Origin: Dechloromonas sp.
GTDB lineage: Bacteria > Pseudomonadota > Gammaproteobacteria > Burkholderiales > Rhodocyclaceae
Reading direction: 5' to 3'
Assembly: GCA_017302355.1 (NCBI GenBank)
Contig: JAFLDQ010000133.1
Span: 1-9,835, forward strand
DNA: 9,835 nucleotides
The first letter of the stretch is position 1. Each line of letters begins with the position of its first letter. Made by a program: the position numbers and the translations under genes. Positions 1 through 6,649 of the stretch are shown piece after piece. Under the pieces are notes generated by a model that did no database searches, was not told the DNA's origin, and saw nothing but the letters and a program-made list of their open reading frames with translations.

Positions 1-229
1 TCGCGACGACCAGAAGCTCTGCATCGGCGACCGCGGCGGCGAAATCGGTCTCGACGCGGACACCGTCCGGAAGCCGGTGGCCGGGAAAGAAACGGCGGTT
101 TTCGCGGCTTTTTACCAGGTCGACCGCAACATCGTCCTCGCGCGACCACAGGGTGACCTCGTGCTTGCCGGCAAAGGCGATGGCCAGCGCGGTACCCCAC
201 GCCCCGGCGCCAAGCAGGGCGATCTTCAC
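1..229 (-). CDS. gpsA: NAD(P)H-dependent glycerol-3-phosphate dehydrogenase, N-terminal part
   Basis: Only the first 76 codons are in the window; the gene runs off the left edge. GpsA is a cytosolic enzyme that reduces dihydroxyacetone phosphate to sn-glycerol-3-phosphate, the backbone for phospholipids. The Rossmann-fold nucleotide-binding motif GAGAWGTA sits at residues 7-14, followed by the family's usual ALA-type helix, a TLWSR strand and the RENRRFFPG-LP segment near residues 42-54, all typical of GpsA. The start is a GTG whose bases overlap the TGA of the upstream SH3-like gene (GTGA, 226-229), which indicates translational coupling. It is the last visible gene of the minus-strand operon. 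Family identity is secure. Completeness cannot be judged because the substrate-binding C-terminal domain lies outside the window. Confidence 0.93.
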   Translation of the reverse strand, partial: MKIALLGAGAWGTALAIAFAGKHEVTLWSREDDVAVDLVKSRENRRFFPGHRLPDGVRVETDFAAAVADAELLVVA

Positions 230-666
230 AGGCCCCAGACCTGTGTCGAGCGAACGTAGCCGGTCGCGCCGTCACGATGACGGACCTTGGCCCAGCCCGG
301 CGCCGCCGGCTCGACGAAGTCCACCAGAACCCACTTGTCGAGGGTCGCGACGACCGGCGCCTCGGCCCGGTCGGCTTCGCGGAGTTCGGCGCGTGGCGCG
401 GTCACCACCAGCATGCGGCGCTCACCGACATTGCGCGCCTCGATCCAGGCCATCGACCCTTCCGCGTCGCGCACCTTGAACCAGCCCTCGACACGCACGA
501 CGACCTCGACCGGCGTCTGCGCGCGGATCAGGTAGAGCTTCTTGCCCTTCTGCGACGGCGAGTCGTAGAGAATCGCCACCGGCGCCTCGACCGAACGATA
601 ATCAAGGGCCAGCGCCGTGCCGGCGGCGCTGCTCAGGGCGAAAGCGGCAATGGCCTGGCGCCACAT
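226..666 (-). CDS. Secreted bacterial SH3-like domain protein
   Basis: A 146-residue protein with an N-terminal signal sequence (MWRQAIAAFALSSAAGTALA, cleavage expected near residue 20), so probably periplasmic. The mature part reads as two beta-rich SH3-like repeats, about residues 22-80 and 83-146. They share features such as a GWFKVRD or GWAKVRH strand and a closing MAWIEARNV or TGYVRSTQV strand. Bacterial SH3 domains of this type often bind peptidoglycan or peptides, but no substrate can be read here. A ribosome-binding site AAGG overlaps the secB stop codon and lies 7 nt before the ATG. The gene ends in a 4-nt overlap with gpsA. Its place between secB and gpsA suggests co-transcription rather than a shared pathway. 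The domain call is good; the specific function is unknown. Confidence 0.85.
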   Translation of the reverse strand: MWRQAIAAFALSSAAGTALALDYRSVEAPVAILYDSPSQKGKKLYLIRAQTPVEVVVRVEGWFKVRDAEGSMAWIEARNVGERRMLVVTAPRAELREADRAEAPVVATLDKWVLVDFVEPAAPGWAKVRHRDGATGYVRSTQVWGL

Positions 667-675
667 GGTCAGGCC

Positions 676-1137
676 TTACTGGATGGGAACTTCGGTCGGG
701 GCCGGCGCCTGTTCCTGCAGGCGCTGCATGTACATGGCCTCGAAATTGACCGGCTGCAGGACGATGGGCGCGAAGCCGGCACGGGTCACGGCGTCGGAAA
801 CGGCCTCCCGCGCATACGGGAAGAGGATGTTCGGGCAGGCGACGGCAATCAGCGGCTCGACCTGCTCATCGGGCACATTGACGATCCGGAAGATGCCGGC
901 CTGGCCGATTTCGACCAGGAAGACCGTCCTGTCTTCCAGTTTGGCGGTTACCGTGACGGTCAGCACCACTTCGTAGGCGCCATCGCCGAGGCCCCTGCCG
1001 GCGGTTCCGAGCTGGATCTCGACCTGCGGCGCCTCGCGTTCGAGGTAGATTTCCGGCGCATGCGGCACCTCGACGGAAAGATCCTTGATGTAAAGCTTCT
1101 CGATGCCGAAGACCGGCTGCTGTTCGTCTTGTTCCAT
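676..1137 (-). CDS. secB: Protein-export chaperone SecB
   Basis: A 153-residue protein of normal SecB length. SecB is a cytosolic homotetramer that keeps precursor proteins unfolded and hands them to SecA for Sec-dependent export. Recognisable blocks are the N-terminal [19 protein letters not shown] segment, a central beta-rich [20 protein letters not shown] stretch, the signature [12 protein letters not shown] around residues 118-129, and [11 protein letters not shown] near the C terminus. Negative charge at the N terminus (MEQDEQQ) fits the family. The gene follows grxC after 28 nt and precedes the SH3-like gene by 9 nt. The grxC-secB-gpsA order is widespread in proteobacteria, which supports the assignment. 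Nothing looks damaged. Confidence 0.97.
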   Translation of the reverse strand: MEQDEQQPVFGIEKLYIKDLSVEVPHAPEIYLEREAPQVEIQLGTAGRGLGDGAYEVVLTVTVTAKLEDRTVFLVEIGQAGIFRIVNVPDEQVEPLIAVACPNILFPYAREAVSDAVTRAGFAPIVLQPVNFEAMYMQRLQEQAPAPTEVPIQ

Positions 1138-1165
1138 GATTCTCTTTCAGGTGATAAATCGGTGG

Positions 1166-1429
1166 TCAGGCGCCGTCGAGCAGCGGTCGCAGCCCGCCGG
1201 CGCCGTCGAGGGCGGCGAGGTCGTCGAAGCCGCCGACATGGGTGTCGCCAACATAGATCTGCGGCACGGTCCGGCGCCGGGTCTTGTGCATCATTTCGTC
1301 GCGTCTCGCAGGGTCGAGATCGACGCGGACTTCCTCGATCTCGGTCACCCCGCGCGCCTTGAGCAGCAACTTGGCGCGCGCGCAGTAGGGGCAGACCGCC
1401 GTGGTATACATGAGGACGCGGGCGCTCAT
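1166..1429 (-). CDS. grxC: Glutaredoxin 3 (GrxC-type)
   Basis: An 87-residue dithiol glutaredoxin. It reduces disulfides and glutathione mixed disulfides in the cytosol using glutathione. The active site CPYC is at residues 13-16, the cis-proline motif TVPQ at 54-57, and the glutathione-binding GGFDDL at 66-71, all in the expected places for a single-domain Grx of about 85 residues. Its ATG overlaps the stop of the upstream rhodanese gene (ATGA, 1426-1429), so the two are probably translationally coupled. Standing directly after a sulfurtransferase and a candidate persulfide-sensing repressor, it may also help reduce persulfidated thiols; that is inference from context only. Confidence 0.96.
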   Translation of the reverse strand: MSARVLMYTTAVCPYCARAKLLLKARGVTEIEEVRVDLDPARRDEMMHKTRRRTVPQIYVGDTHVGGFDDLAALDGAGGLRPLLDGA

Positions 1430-1851
1430 CGGTTGCGCGTCCCCTTCTTCACCGGATAACCGGCAGCCACCCAGGCGTCGATGCCGCCGGACAGGTTATG
1501 CACCTTGGCGAAGCCCAGTTTCCCGAGTTGGCCGCAAGCCTTGCCGGCGCGCACCCCCGAGGCGCAGCAGACGATCACCGGCCTGTCCTTGAAGCGCTCG
1601 ATCTCGCCGATGCGATCGGCGAGCTTGGCGAGCGGAACATTCCTCGCGTCCGGCAGATGCCCGGCGGCGAACTCCTCGGCTTCGCGCACGTCGATCACCT
1701 GGGCGTCCTCGCGATTGATCAGCAGCGTGGCCGCCGCCGGATTGACGTCATTCGCCCCGGACCCCATCAGCATGGGCAGGATGAGCGCGACGCCGCTGAC
1801 CACGACGAGGGCGATCAGCAGGATGTTCTGGTAAATGAAATCCATCGGCAC
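1426..1851 (-). CDS. Membrane-anchored rhodanese-like sulfurtransferase
   Basis: A 141-residue protein with one N-terminal hydrophobic helix (about residues 8-29) and a single rhodanese domain (about 38-136). The domain shows the VIDVREAEEFAAGHLPDARNVP block and an active-site loop CASGVR whose catalytic cysteine would be C96; a second cysteine, C95, sits directly before it. Rhodaneses carry sulfane sulfur as a cysteine persulfide and pass it to acceptors. The start chosen is a GTG with GGAGG about 9 nt upstream; an in-frame ATG at 1845 would drop only two residues. It lies 4 nt after the ArsR-type regulator and overlaps grxC by 4 nt. The membrane anchor with a cytosolic or periplasmic domain is a common betaproteobacterial form; topology is not certain. 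Confidence 0.93.
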   Translation of the reverse strand: MPMDFIYQNILLIALVVVSGVALILPMLMGSGANDVNPAAATLLINREDAQVIDVREAEEFAAGHLPDARNVPLAKLADRIGEIERFKDRPVIVCCASGVRAGKACGQLGKLGFAKVHNLSGGIDAWVAAGYPVKKGTRNR

Positions 1852-1855
1852 CTGG

Positions 1856-2173
1856 CTATCCCTCCACGCCGCAAAAGACTTCGCGCATCATGCCGACGAG
1901 CTGCAGGATGCGCTGGTCGCCCACGCGATAGAAGACGCGGTTGGCATCCTTGCGCGTCAGCAGGACATCCTTCTCGCGCAGGATGGCCAGATGCTGCGAG
2001 ATGTTGCTCTGCGACGTGCCGACGGCGGAGACGATCTCCTGCACGCAGGCCTCCTGATCGCCGATGACGCAAAGAATCTTCAGGCGCAACGGGTGGGCGA
2101 TGGACTTGAGCGCGCGCGCCGCCAACTCGATGTCTTCCTGTTTGTCGATCAGGTTGAAGGTGGCCTTTTCCAT
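1856..2173 (-). CDS. ArsR-family repressor, candidate persulfide sensor (BigR/SqrR-like)
   Basis: A 105-residue winged helix-turn-helix repressor of the ArsR/SmtB family. The core runs from ALKSIAHPLRLKIL (about 21-34) through the recognition helix SQSNISQHLAILRE (54-67) to the wing around TRKDANRVFYRV (73-84). It lacks the ELCVC-type metal site of ArsR/SmtB. It has cysteines at 35, 43 and 101; C35 and C101 lie in the second and last helices and are 66 residues apart, the same spacing as the redox pair in SqrR and BigR, which form a polysulfide bridge. The next gene, 4 nt on, is a rhodanese, which supports a sulfide or persulfide role. The ATG has no clear Shine-Dalgarno sequence. ArsR-family membership is certain; the inducer is inferred. 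Confidence 0.9.
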   Translation of the reverse strand: MEKATFNLIDKQEDIELAARALKSIAHPLRLKILCVIGDQEACVQEIVSAVGTSQSNISQHLAILREKDVLLTRKDANRVFYRVGDQRILQLVGMMREVFCGVEG

Positions 2174-2204
2174 GTGGGGGAACCCGGATATCGTCAGACG
2201 GATG

Positions 2205-2233
2205 ATTATAAAATAACGGATTGCGTTTCACAG
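2205..2233 (-). promoter_or_regulatory. Probable promoter and AT-rich operator for the arsR-led operon
   Basis: On the minus strand a perfect -10 box TATAAT lies at 2210-2205, 31 nt before the arsR ATG. The -35 match is weak (CTGTGA at 2233-2228, 17 nt away). The -10 box is overlapped by a small palindrome, TTAT-AAA-ATAA (2206-2216), a plausible site for autoregulation by the ArsR-type protein, since BigR-like repressors sit on AT-rich sequence at the promoter. This is the only AT-rich patch in the 90-nt divergent gap (2174-2263), so it could also influence the envC-led unit. Confidence 0.45.
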
Positions 2234-2263
2234 GCCTTAATCAACATCGATCCGGACCCGGGC

Positions 2264-3763
2264 ATGAACGATCTCCTTCCCCAGCGACCGCCCAGGCGTC
2301 ACCGTCCCGGAAGCCGCCATCCCCGGAGCGCGGGCAACGGCAGCGCCGGCGCGGCGGCCGAGGGCGGGGCGTTGACCGGGCTCCGGAGTGCGGCGTTGAT
2401 CGCCGCCGCATTGCTCTGCGCGCACTCCGGCCCTGTCCTAGCGAACCGGGACAAGGTCAGGGCCGCCCCGGCGTCGCCGGAAATCTCCGAGAAGCAGGCC
2501 GATCTCGGCGAATTGCGCGGGCGCATCGAGAGCCTGCGCAAGGATCTCTCGGCGAGCGAGGAAAACCGGGCCGACGCGGCTGACCGGCTGCGCGAGTCGG
2601 AAACCCGGATCTCGCGCCTGCAACGCGAATTGCATGAACTCGAGCAACAGCGCGGTCAACTGCAGAAAAAGCTGCAAAATCTCGAAAAGCAGTCGCAGGA
2701 GCTGGCCGCGACGCTGAGCCAGCAGCAGAACCAGCTCGACCAGCTGCTGTACCGGCAGTACCTGCGCGGCGCCCCGGATTCGCTGCAGTTGCTGCTCAAC
2801 GGCGACGATCCGAACCAGATGGCGCGCGACCTGCACTATCTCTCGGCCATCGCCATGGCGCGCGCCGAACTGATGAACGAGGTCAGCGTCACGCTGGAGA
2901 AGAAGAAGGCGCTTGCCGCGGACGCCAGGGAGCGCGCCGACGAGATCCGGGAGGTCGAGGCGCAGCAGCGACAGCGTCATGCCGACCTGCAGAAGCAGCG
3001 CGAGGAGCGCCAGACCCTCTACGCCCAGGTTTCCGACAAGGTCAAGGCGCAGCGCAAGCAGATCGGCAACCTGCGGCAGGACGAACGCCGGCTGACCGAA
3101 CTGATCGACCGCCTGTCGAAAATTCTCGCCGCCCAGGCGGCGCAGGCGGCCAAGGCCGCGCGCGAGGCGGAGGCGGCGAGGGCCGCCGAGGCCGCCCGCA
3201 AAGCCGAGACCGCCCGCCTCGCCGAAGCCGCGCGACAGAAGGAGAAGCCGCGGGCGCGTCCGGGCGAGGAAACCCGCGAAGCGCCGCGCCCGGCGCCAGC
3301 CAGCGAACCGGTGCGCAGCAAGCCGGTCGAAGCCGAGAACCATCACGAACCGGCCGCCAGCGACGGCGGCTTCGTGCGCCAGAAGGGCAACCTGCGCCTG
3401 CCGGTTCGCGGCGCCGTGGCCGGGCGTTTCGGCAGTCCGCGCGATGGCGGCGGCACCTGGCGCGGCGTATTCATCAAGGCCGGCGCCGGCAGCGACGTCA
3501 AGGCCGTGGCCAGCGGGCGCGTGGTGTTCGCGGAATGGATGCGCGGTTTCGGCAATCTGCTGATCGTCGACCACGGCGATTCCTACCTTTCGATCTACGG
3601 CAACAACGACTCGCTGCTCAAGGAGGTGGGGCAGGGAGTCAAAGGCGGGGAGACGGTGGCGACCGTAGGGAACAGCGGAGGGAATCCGGATTCCGGTTTA
3701 TACTTCGAGATCCGCCATCAGGGGCAACCTGTCGATCCGATGAAATGGGCAAGTCTGAAATGA
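2264..3763 (+). CDS. envC: EnvC-like murein hydrolase activator (degenerate M23 peptidase)
   Basis: A periplasmic coiled-coil protein with a C-terminal LytM (M23-fold) domain. EnvC proteins activate AmiA/AmiB amidases to split septal peptidoglycan. The order is: hydrophobic signal segment, long coiled coil rich in Q, E and R, a very Ala-rich helix near 3130-3240, then the LytM domain from about 3385. The M23 zinc ligands are gone: the HxxxD site reads RGVFIKA, the HxH site reads GLYFEIR and the usual Y(A/G)H reads YGNN. This is the non-catalytic activator pattern. The ATG start gives 499 residues with a 40-residue Arg/Pro-rich leader before the signal segment. A TTG at 2372, with GAGGG 7 nt upstream, gives a normal signal peptide and 463 residues and may be the true start. 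It overlaps ctpA by 4 nt. Confidence 0.9.
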   Translation: MNDLLPQRPPRRHRPGSRHPRSAGNGSAGAAAEGGALTGLRSAALIAAALLCAHSGPVLANRDKVRAAPASPEISEKQADLGELRGRIESLRKDLSASEENRADAADRLRESETRISRLQRELHELEQQRGQLQKKLQNLEKQSQELAATLSQQQNQLDQLLYRQYLRGAPDSLQLLLNGDDPNQMARDLHYLSAIAMARAELMNEVSVTLEKKKALAADARERADEIREVEAQQRQRHADLQKQREERQTLYAQVSDKVKAQRKQIGNLRQDERRLTELIDRLSKILAAQAAQAAKAAREAEAARAAEAARKAETARLAEAARQKEKPRARPGEETREAPRPAPASEPVRSKPVEAENHHEPAASDGGFVRQKGNLRLPVRGAVAGRFGSPRDGGGTWRGVFIKAGAGSDVKAVASGRVVFAEWMRGFGNLLIVDHGDSYLSIYGNNDSLLKEVGQGVKGGETVATVGNSGGNPDSGLYFEIRHQGQPVDPMKWASLK

Positions 3764-5175
3764 GCAAAGTGAAAACGATCAGTCTGGTAGTGGTTGGCTT
3801 CGTCACCGGCGTGATGATCAGCCTGCACGTCCCGGCGCTTGCCGAAAAGGATGCCAAGGCCGGCCTTCCGATCGACGAGTTGCGCACCTTCGCCGAAGTC
3901 TACAGCGGCATCAAGCAGGGCTATGTCGAGCCGGTCGAAGACAAGACGATGATCAACAACGCCATCTCCGGCATGCTGTCCAACCTCGACCCGCACTCCG
4001 CCTACCTCGATGCCGACGCGTTCAAGGAACTCCAGGTGGGCACCCAGGGAGAGTTCGGCGGGCTGGGCATCGAGGTCGGCATGGAGGACGGACTGGTCAA
4101 GGTCGTCTCGCCGATCGAGGACACCCCGGCCTACCGCGCCGGCATCAAGTCGGGCGACCTGATCTTCAAGCTCGACGACACCCCGGTCAAGGGTCTGACG
4201 CTGAACGAAGCGGTCAAGAAGATGCGCGGCAAGCCGAAGACGTCGATCAGGATCTCGATCCTGCGCAAGGGCGAGGCGAAGCCCATCGAACTGACCCTGG
4301 TCCGCGAAGTGATCAAGGTCCAGAGCGTCAAGTCCAAGCTGATCGAGCCAGGCTACGGCTGGATTCGCGTCACCCAGTTCCAGGAAAACACCACCGCCGA
4401 CCTGGCCAAGCACCTGACGAACCTCTACAAGGAGGGCAACCTGCAAGGGCTGGTTCTCGATCTGCGCAACGATCCCGGCGGCCTGCTCAACAGCGCGATC
4501 GGCGTTTCCGCGGCTTTCCTGCCGCCCGACGTCAAGGTCGTTTCGACCGACGGGCGCACGCCGGACGCCAAGCAGGAGTTTCGCGCCCGGCCGCAGGACT
4601 ACCTGCGCGGGACGCGCGAGGATCCGCTCAAGACCATCCCGATCGAGGCCAAGAAGGTGCCCATGGTCATCCTCGTCAACAGCGGTTCGGCGTCGGCGTC
4701 CGAAATCGTTGCCGGCGCCCTCCAGGATTACAAGCGCGGCATCATCATGGGCACCCAGACCTTCGGCAAGGGATCGGTCCAGTCGGTCATTCCCTTGCCC
4801 GGCAACACCGCGATCAAGCTGACCACCGCCCGCTACTATACGCCGGAGGGGCGCTCGATTCAGGCCAAGGGCATCGTCCCGGACATCGTCGTCGAGGAGA
4901 CGGCCAACGGCGGCGGCGCCAGCGGCCGGGTGCGCGAGGCCGATCTCGATCGTCACCTGACCAACGACCGCGACAAGGAAGCCACCAAGGAAGCGCCGAA
5001 GCCGCAGGCCAAGCCGGCGGCCAAACCGGGCAAGGACAAGGACAAGGGCGGCAAGGACGAACCCGACGAGGATCCGCTGGCTCGCCTCGAATATGGCACC
5101 AAGAGCGACCATCAGTTCCAGCAGGCCCTGAACCTTCTCAAGGGTTTGAAGATCCTGCAGCACAAGACCCTGTAG
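3760..5175 (+). CDS. ctpA: Carboxy-terminal processing protease (S41 family, PDZ domain)
   Basis: A 471-residue S41 serine protease that trims or degrades envelope proteins from their C termini. It has a signal or anchor segment (about residues 6-28), a CTP N-terminal helical region containing LDPHSAYLD, a PDZ domain (about 95-180) with the GLGIEV loop, then the S41 catalytic domain. The catalytic serine is S312 in SGSASASE and the lysine K337 in FGKGSVQ; with D323 these match the Ser-Asp-Lys spacing of E. coli Prc. A Lys/Pro/Asp-rich linker follows near residues 400-445. The start is the ATG overlapping the envC stop (ATGA, 3760-3763); an in-frame ATG at 3745 would add five residues. Operon partnership with an EnvC activator suggests joint action on cell-wall turnover. 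Confidence 0.95.
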   Translation: MSKVKTISLVVVGFVTGVMISLHVPALAEKDAKAGLPIDELRTFAEVYSGIKQGYVEPVEDKTMINNAISGMLSNLDPHSAYLDADAFKELQVGTQGEFGGLGIEVGMEDGLVKVVSPIEDTPAYRAGIKSGDLIFKLDDTPVKGLTLNEAVKKMRGKPKTSIRISILRKGEAKPIELTLVREVIKVQSVKSKLIEPGYGWIRVTQFQENTTADLAKHLTNLYKEGNLQGLVLDLRNDPGGLLNSAIGVSAAFLPPDVKVVSTDGRTPDAKQEFRARPQDYLRGTREDPLKTIPIEAKKVPMVILVNSGSASASEIVAGALQDYKRGIIMGTQTFGKGSVQSVIPLPGNTAIKLTTARYYTPEGRSIQAKGIVPDIVVEETANGGGASGRVREADLDRHLTNDRDKEATKEAPKPQAKPAAKPGKDKDKGGKDEPDEDPLARLEYGTKSDHQFQQALNLLKGLKILQHKTL

Positions 5176-5194
5176 GGAATTCACCGGAGGCATG

Positions 5195-5599
5195 ATGAAC
5201 AGCGGAGATCTCAGGAAGAACCGGGAGATACTGTTCGCCAAGTTCCCGCCCGGCCAGGTGCCGGAGGCGGCCGACGACCTCCGGCATATCGACGAAGTCG
5301 ACGTTCAGCCGAAATTCGAGAAACGCGCGGTGGGCGTCGGCTACGACGTGTCGGTACACACGCTGCGCGAACTCGACGAGCATCTCATCGACCGCGGCTA
5401 TCATCTCGACAACACGCTGATGAGCAAGCTGACCCGGGCGCTGGTCTACTATGTCGAGGACACCCAGCTGCACAACATGGCCGCCCCGGAGAGACGTATC
5501 AAGCGGTCATCGCAGGAAGAAGCGTACGTCAAGGCCTGGGAACACCACCCGCACGGCGACCACGATGACACGCCGCCGGAGTGGCGCGAATACAAGTGA
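5195..5599 (+). CDS. Small uncharacterised protein with HMA-like pattern and His-rich tail
   Basis: A 134-residue soluble protein with no signal peptide or membrane helix; I do not recognise a named family. Residues about 11-75 follow a beta-alpha-beta-beta-alpha pattern resembling a heavy-metal-associated (HMA) ferredoxin-like fold: a FAKFPPG strand, a strand ending IDEVDVQPKF, then VGVGYDVSVHTLRELDEHLIDRG. It lacks the CxxC metal-binding loop and has no cysteine at all. The tail is histidine- and acid-rich (H117, H118, H120, H123 and D124-D125), which could bind a metal. GGAGG lies 4 nt before the chosen ATG; an ATG at 5192 is only 1 nt from it. It sits 19 nt after ctpA and overlaps moeB by 4 nt (GTGA). 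The coding call is firm; fold and metal role are inference. Confidence 0.82.
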   Translation: MNSGDLRKNREILFAKFPPGQVPEAADDLRHIDEVDVQPKFEKRAVGVGYDVSVHTLRELDEHLIDRGYHLDNTLMSKLTRALVYYVEDTQLHNMAAPERRIKRSSQEEAYVKAWEHHPHGDHDDTPPEWREYK

Positions 5600-6345
5600 C
5601 GGACGAGCAGCTCCTAAGATACAGCCGCCACATCCTCCTCGACGCCCTCGGTATTGGCGGGCAGGAACGCATTCTCGCCGCCCACGCGCTGGTCGTCGGC
5701 GCCGGCGGCCTCGGTTCACCCGCCGCCATCTACCTCGCCTCGGCAGGGATCGGCAAACTGACGCTGGTCGACGACGACACGGTCGATTTCACCAACCTGC
5801 AGCGCCAGATTCTTCACACCCAGGCGCGTGTCGGCATGGCCAAGGCCGAATCCGGCCGCCAGGCGCTGGCGGCGATCAACCCGGACGCCACCATCGTTCC
5901 CCTGCAGCAGAGGCTCGCCGGCGTTGCGCTCGACGCGCTGGTGGCGAGCGCCGATGTCGTCCTCGACTGCACCGACAACTTCGCCACACGGCATGCGATC
6001 AACCGCGCCTGCGTGCATCATCGCAAGCCGCTGGTTTCCGGCGCAGCCATACGCTTCGACGGCCAGATCAGCGTCTACGACCTGCGCCGCGACGACTCGC
6101 CGTGCTACCACTGCCTGTTTCCCGAGGGCGACGAGGTCGAGGAAGTGCGCTGTGCGGTGATGGGCGTCTTCGCCCCGCTGACCGGCATCGTCGGCACGAT
6201 GCAGGCGGCTGAGGCGCTGAAGCTGGTCGCCGGCATCGGCGAAAATCTCACCGGCCGCCTGCTGTTGCTCGATGCGCTGGAAATGGAGTGGCGCAGCGTC
6301 AGGTTCAGGAAAGACCCCGGGTGTGCGGTCTGCGGCCCCACTTAA
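5596..6345 (+). CDS. moeB: MoeB/ThiF/HesA-family sulfur-carrier adenylyltransferase
   Basis: A 249-residue E1-like enzyme. The family adenylates the C-terminal glycine of a sulfur carrier such as MoaD or ThiS, for molybdopterin or thiamine synthesis. The start LLRYSRHILLD is typical, then the ATP-binding loop GAGGLGSP (35-42), the VDDDTVDFTNLQRQ block, DCTDNF, and RCAVMGVFAPL with C186 at the conserved cysteine position. A zinc site is formed by CYHC (C170, C173) and CAVC (C243, C246). It has no fused rhodanese domain; a separate rhodanese is encoded at 1426-1851. The start chosen is a GTG overlapping the upstream stop (GTGA, 5596-5599); a GTG at 5581 would add five residues. The MoeB versus ThiF substrate cannot be settled from sequence alone. 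Confidence 0.93.
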   Translation: MTDEQLLRYSRHILLDALGIGGQERILAAHALVVGAGGLGSPAAIYLASAGIGKLTLVDDDTVDFTNLQRQILHTQARVGMAKAESGRQALAAINPDATIVPLQQRLAGVALDALVASADVVLDCTDNFATRHAINRACVHHRKPLVSGAAIRFDGQISVYDLRRDDSPCYHCLFPEGDEVEEVRCAVMGVFAPLTGIVGTMQAAEALKLVAGIGENLTGRLLLLDALEMEWRSVRFRKDPGCAVCGPT

Positions 6346-6374
6346 AATCCGGCAGGCTGCTAAACATGCCGGAC
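6344..6374 (-). terminator. Intrinsic terminator of the toxin-antitoxin operon
   Basis: Read on the minus strand, TCCGGCA (6373-6367) can pair with TGCCGGA (6354-6348) across a 12-nt loop and is followed at once by TTTT. This gives a short GC-rich stem with a U tract. The left arm lies inside the last codons of the antitoxin gene. A competing perfect hairpin, CATGCCG-GACTT-CGGCATG (6365-6383), overlaps it and has no T run. moeB ends at 6345, so the structure sits between two convergent transcripts. Confidence 0.5.
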
Positions 6375-6647
6375 TTCGGCATGCAAATTGACGCCTAGTG
6401 CGCGAACCACTTTCATCACCGTCTCGTAACGAGGTTTCGCCCCAGGTGAGAGCGCTTTGTAAAGACTTTCGCGCCCCAAACCAGAATCCTTTGCCAACTG
6501 TGTCATTCCACGAGCACGAGCAACCGCCTTTACCGCGGCAAGAAATGCGTCGGGATCGGCATCCTCCAACGCCGCCGTTAGATAGGCGGCTATCGTTTCC
6601 TCGTTATCCAGGTAGTCAGCCACGTCAAAAGGGGTGAAATTGGTCAT
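6360..6647 (-). CDS. Antitoxin of HI1420 type (helix-turn-helix, type II TA)
   Basis: A 95-residue DNA-binding antitoxin of the putative addiction-module antidote family (HI1420-like, COG3636 group). It begins with FDVADYLDNEETIAAYL, continues with a DPDAFLAAVKAVARARG segment, and holds a helix-turn-helix at MTQLAKDSGLGRESLYKALS, closing with the family's YETVMKVVRALGVNL. Such proteins neutralise the partner RelE-type toxin and repress their own promoter. The start is the ATG at 6647: AAGGA lies 6 nt upstream and the toxin stop is 2 nt before it. The in-frame TTG at 6653 would overlap the toxin and lacks that spacing. The toxin-first order is usual for this family. Base composition is less GC-rich than the housekeeping genes, consistent with acquisition. 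Confidence 0.92.
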   Translation of the reverse strand: MTNFTPFDVADYLDNEETIAAYLTAALEDADPDAFLAAVKAVARARGMTQLAKDSGLGRESLYKALSPGAKPRYETVMKVVRALGVNLHAEVRHV

Positions 6648-6649
6648 GG

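Noticed and set aside
277..1362. Long plus-strand open frame of 361 codons across the secB/grxC region
   Set aside because: It lies opposite four clearly recognised minus-strand genes, is rich in Arg, His and Asp as expected from the antisense of GC-rich codons, and shows no domain.
1835..2263. In-frame upstream extension of the envC frame
   Set aside because: It would overlap the whole arsR gene on the opposite strand and place about 140 non-homologous residues before the signal peptide.
3130..3245. Ala/Glu/Arg repeat in envC as a DNA tandem repeat
   Set aside because: The period is loose and explained by an Ala-rich helical segment; no exact nucleotide repeat unit is present.
2438..3574. 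Minus-strand open frame of 378 codons opposite envC
   Set aside because: Leu/Ala/Arg-rich antisense of a coiled-coil gene, with no recognisable domain or ribosome-binding site.
3718..5241. Minus-strand open frame of 507 codons opposite ctpA
   Set aside because: The plus strand encodes a complete S41 protease with its catalytic residues; the opposite frame shows no family pattern and is a GC-skew shadow.
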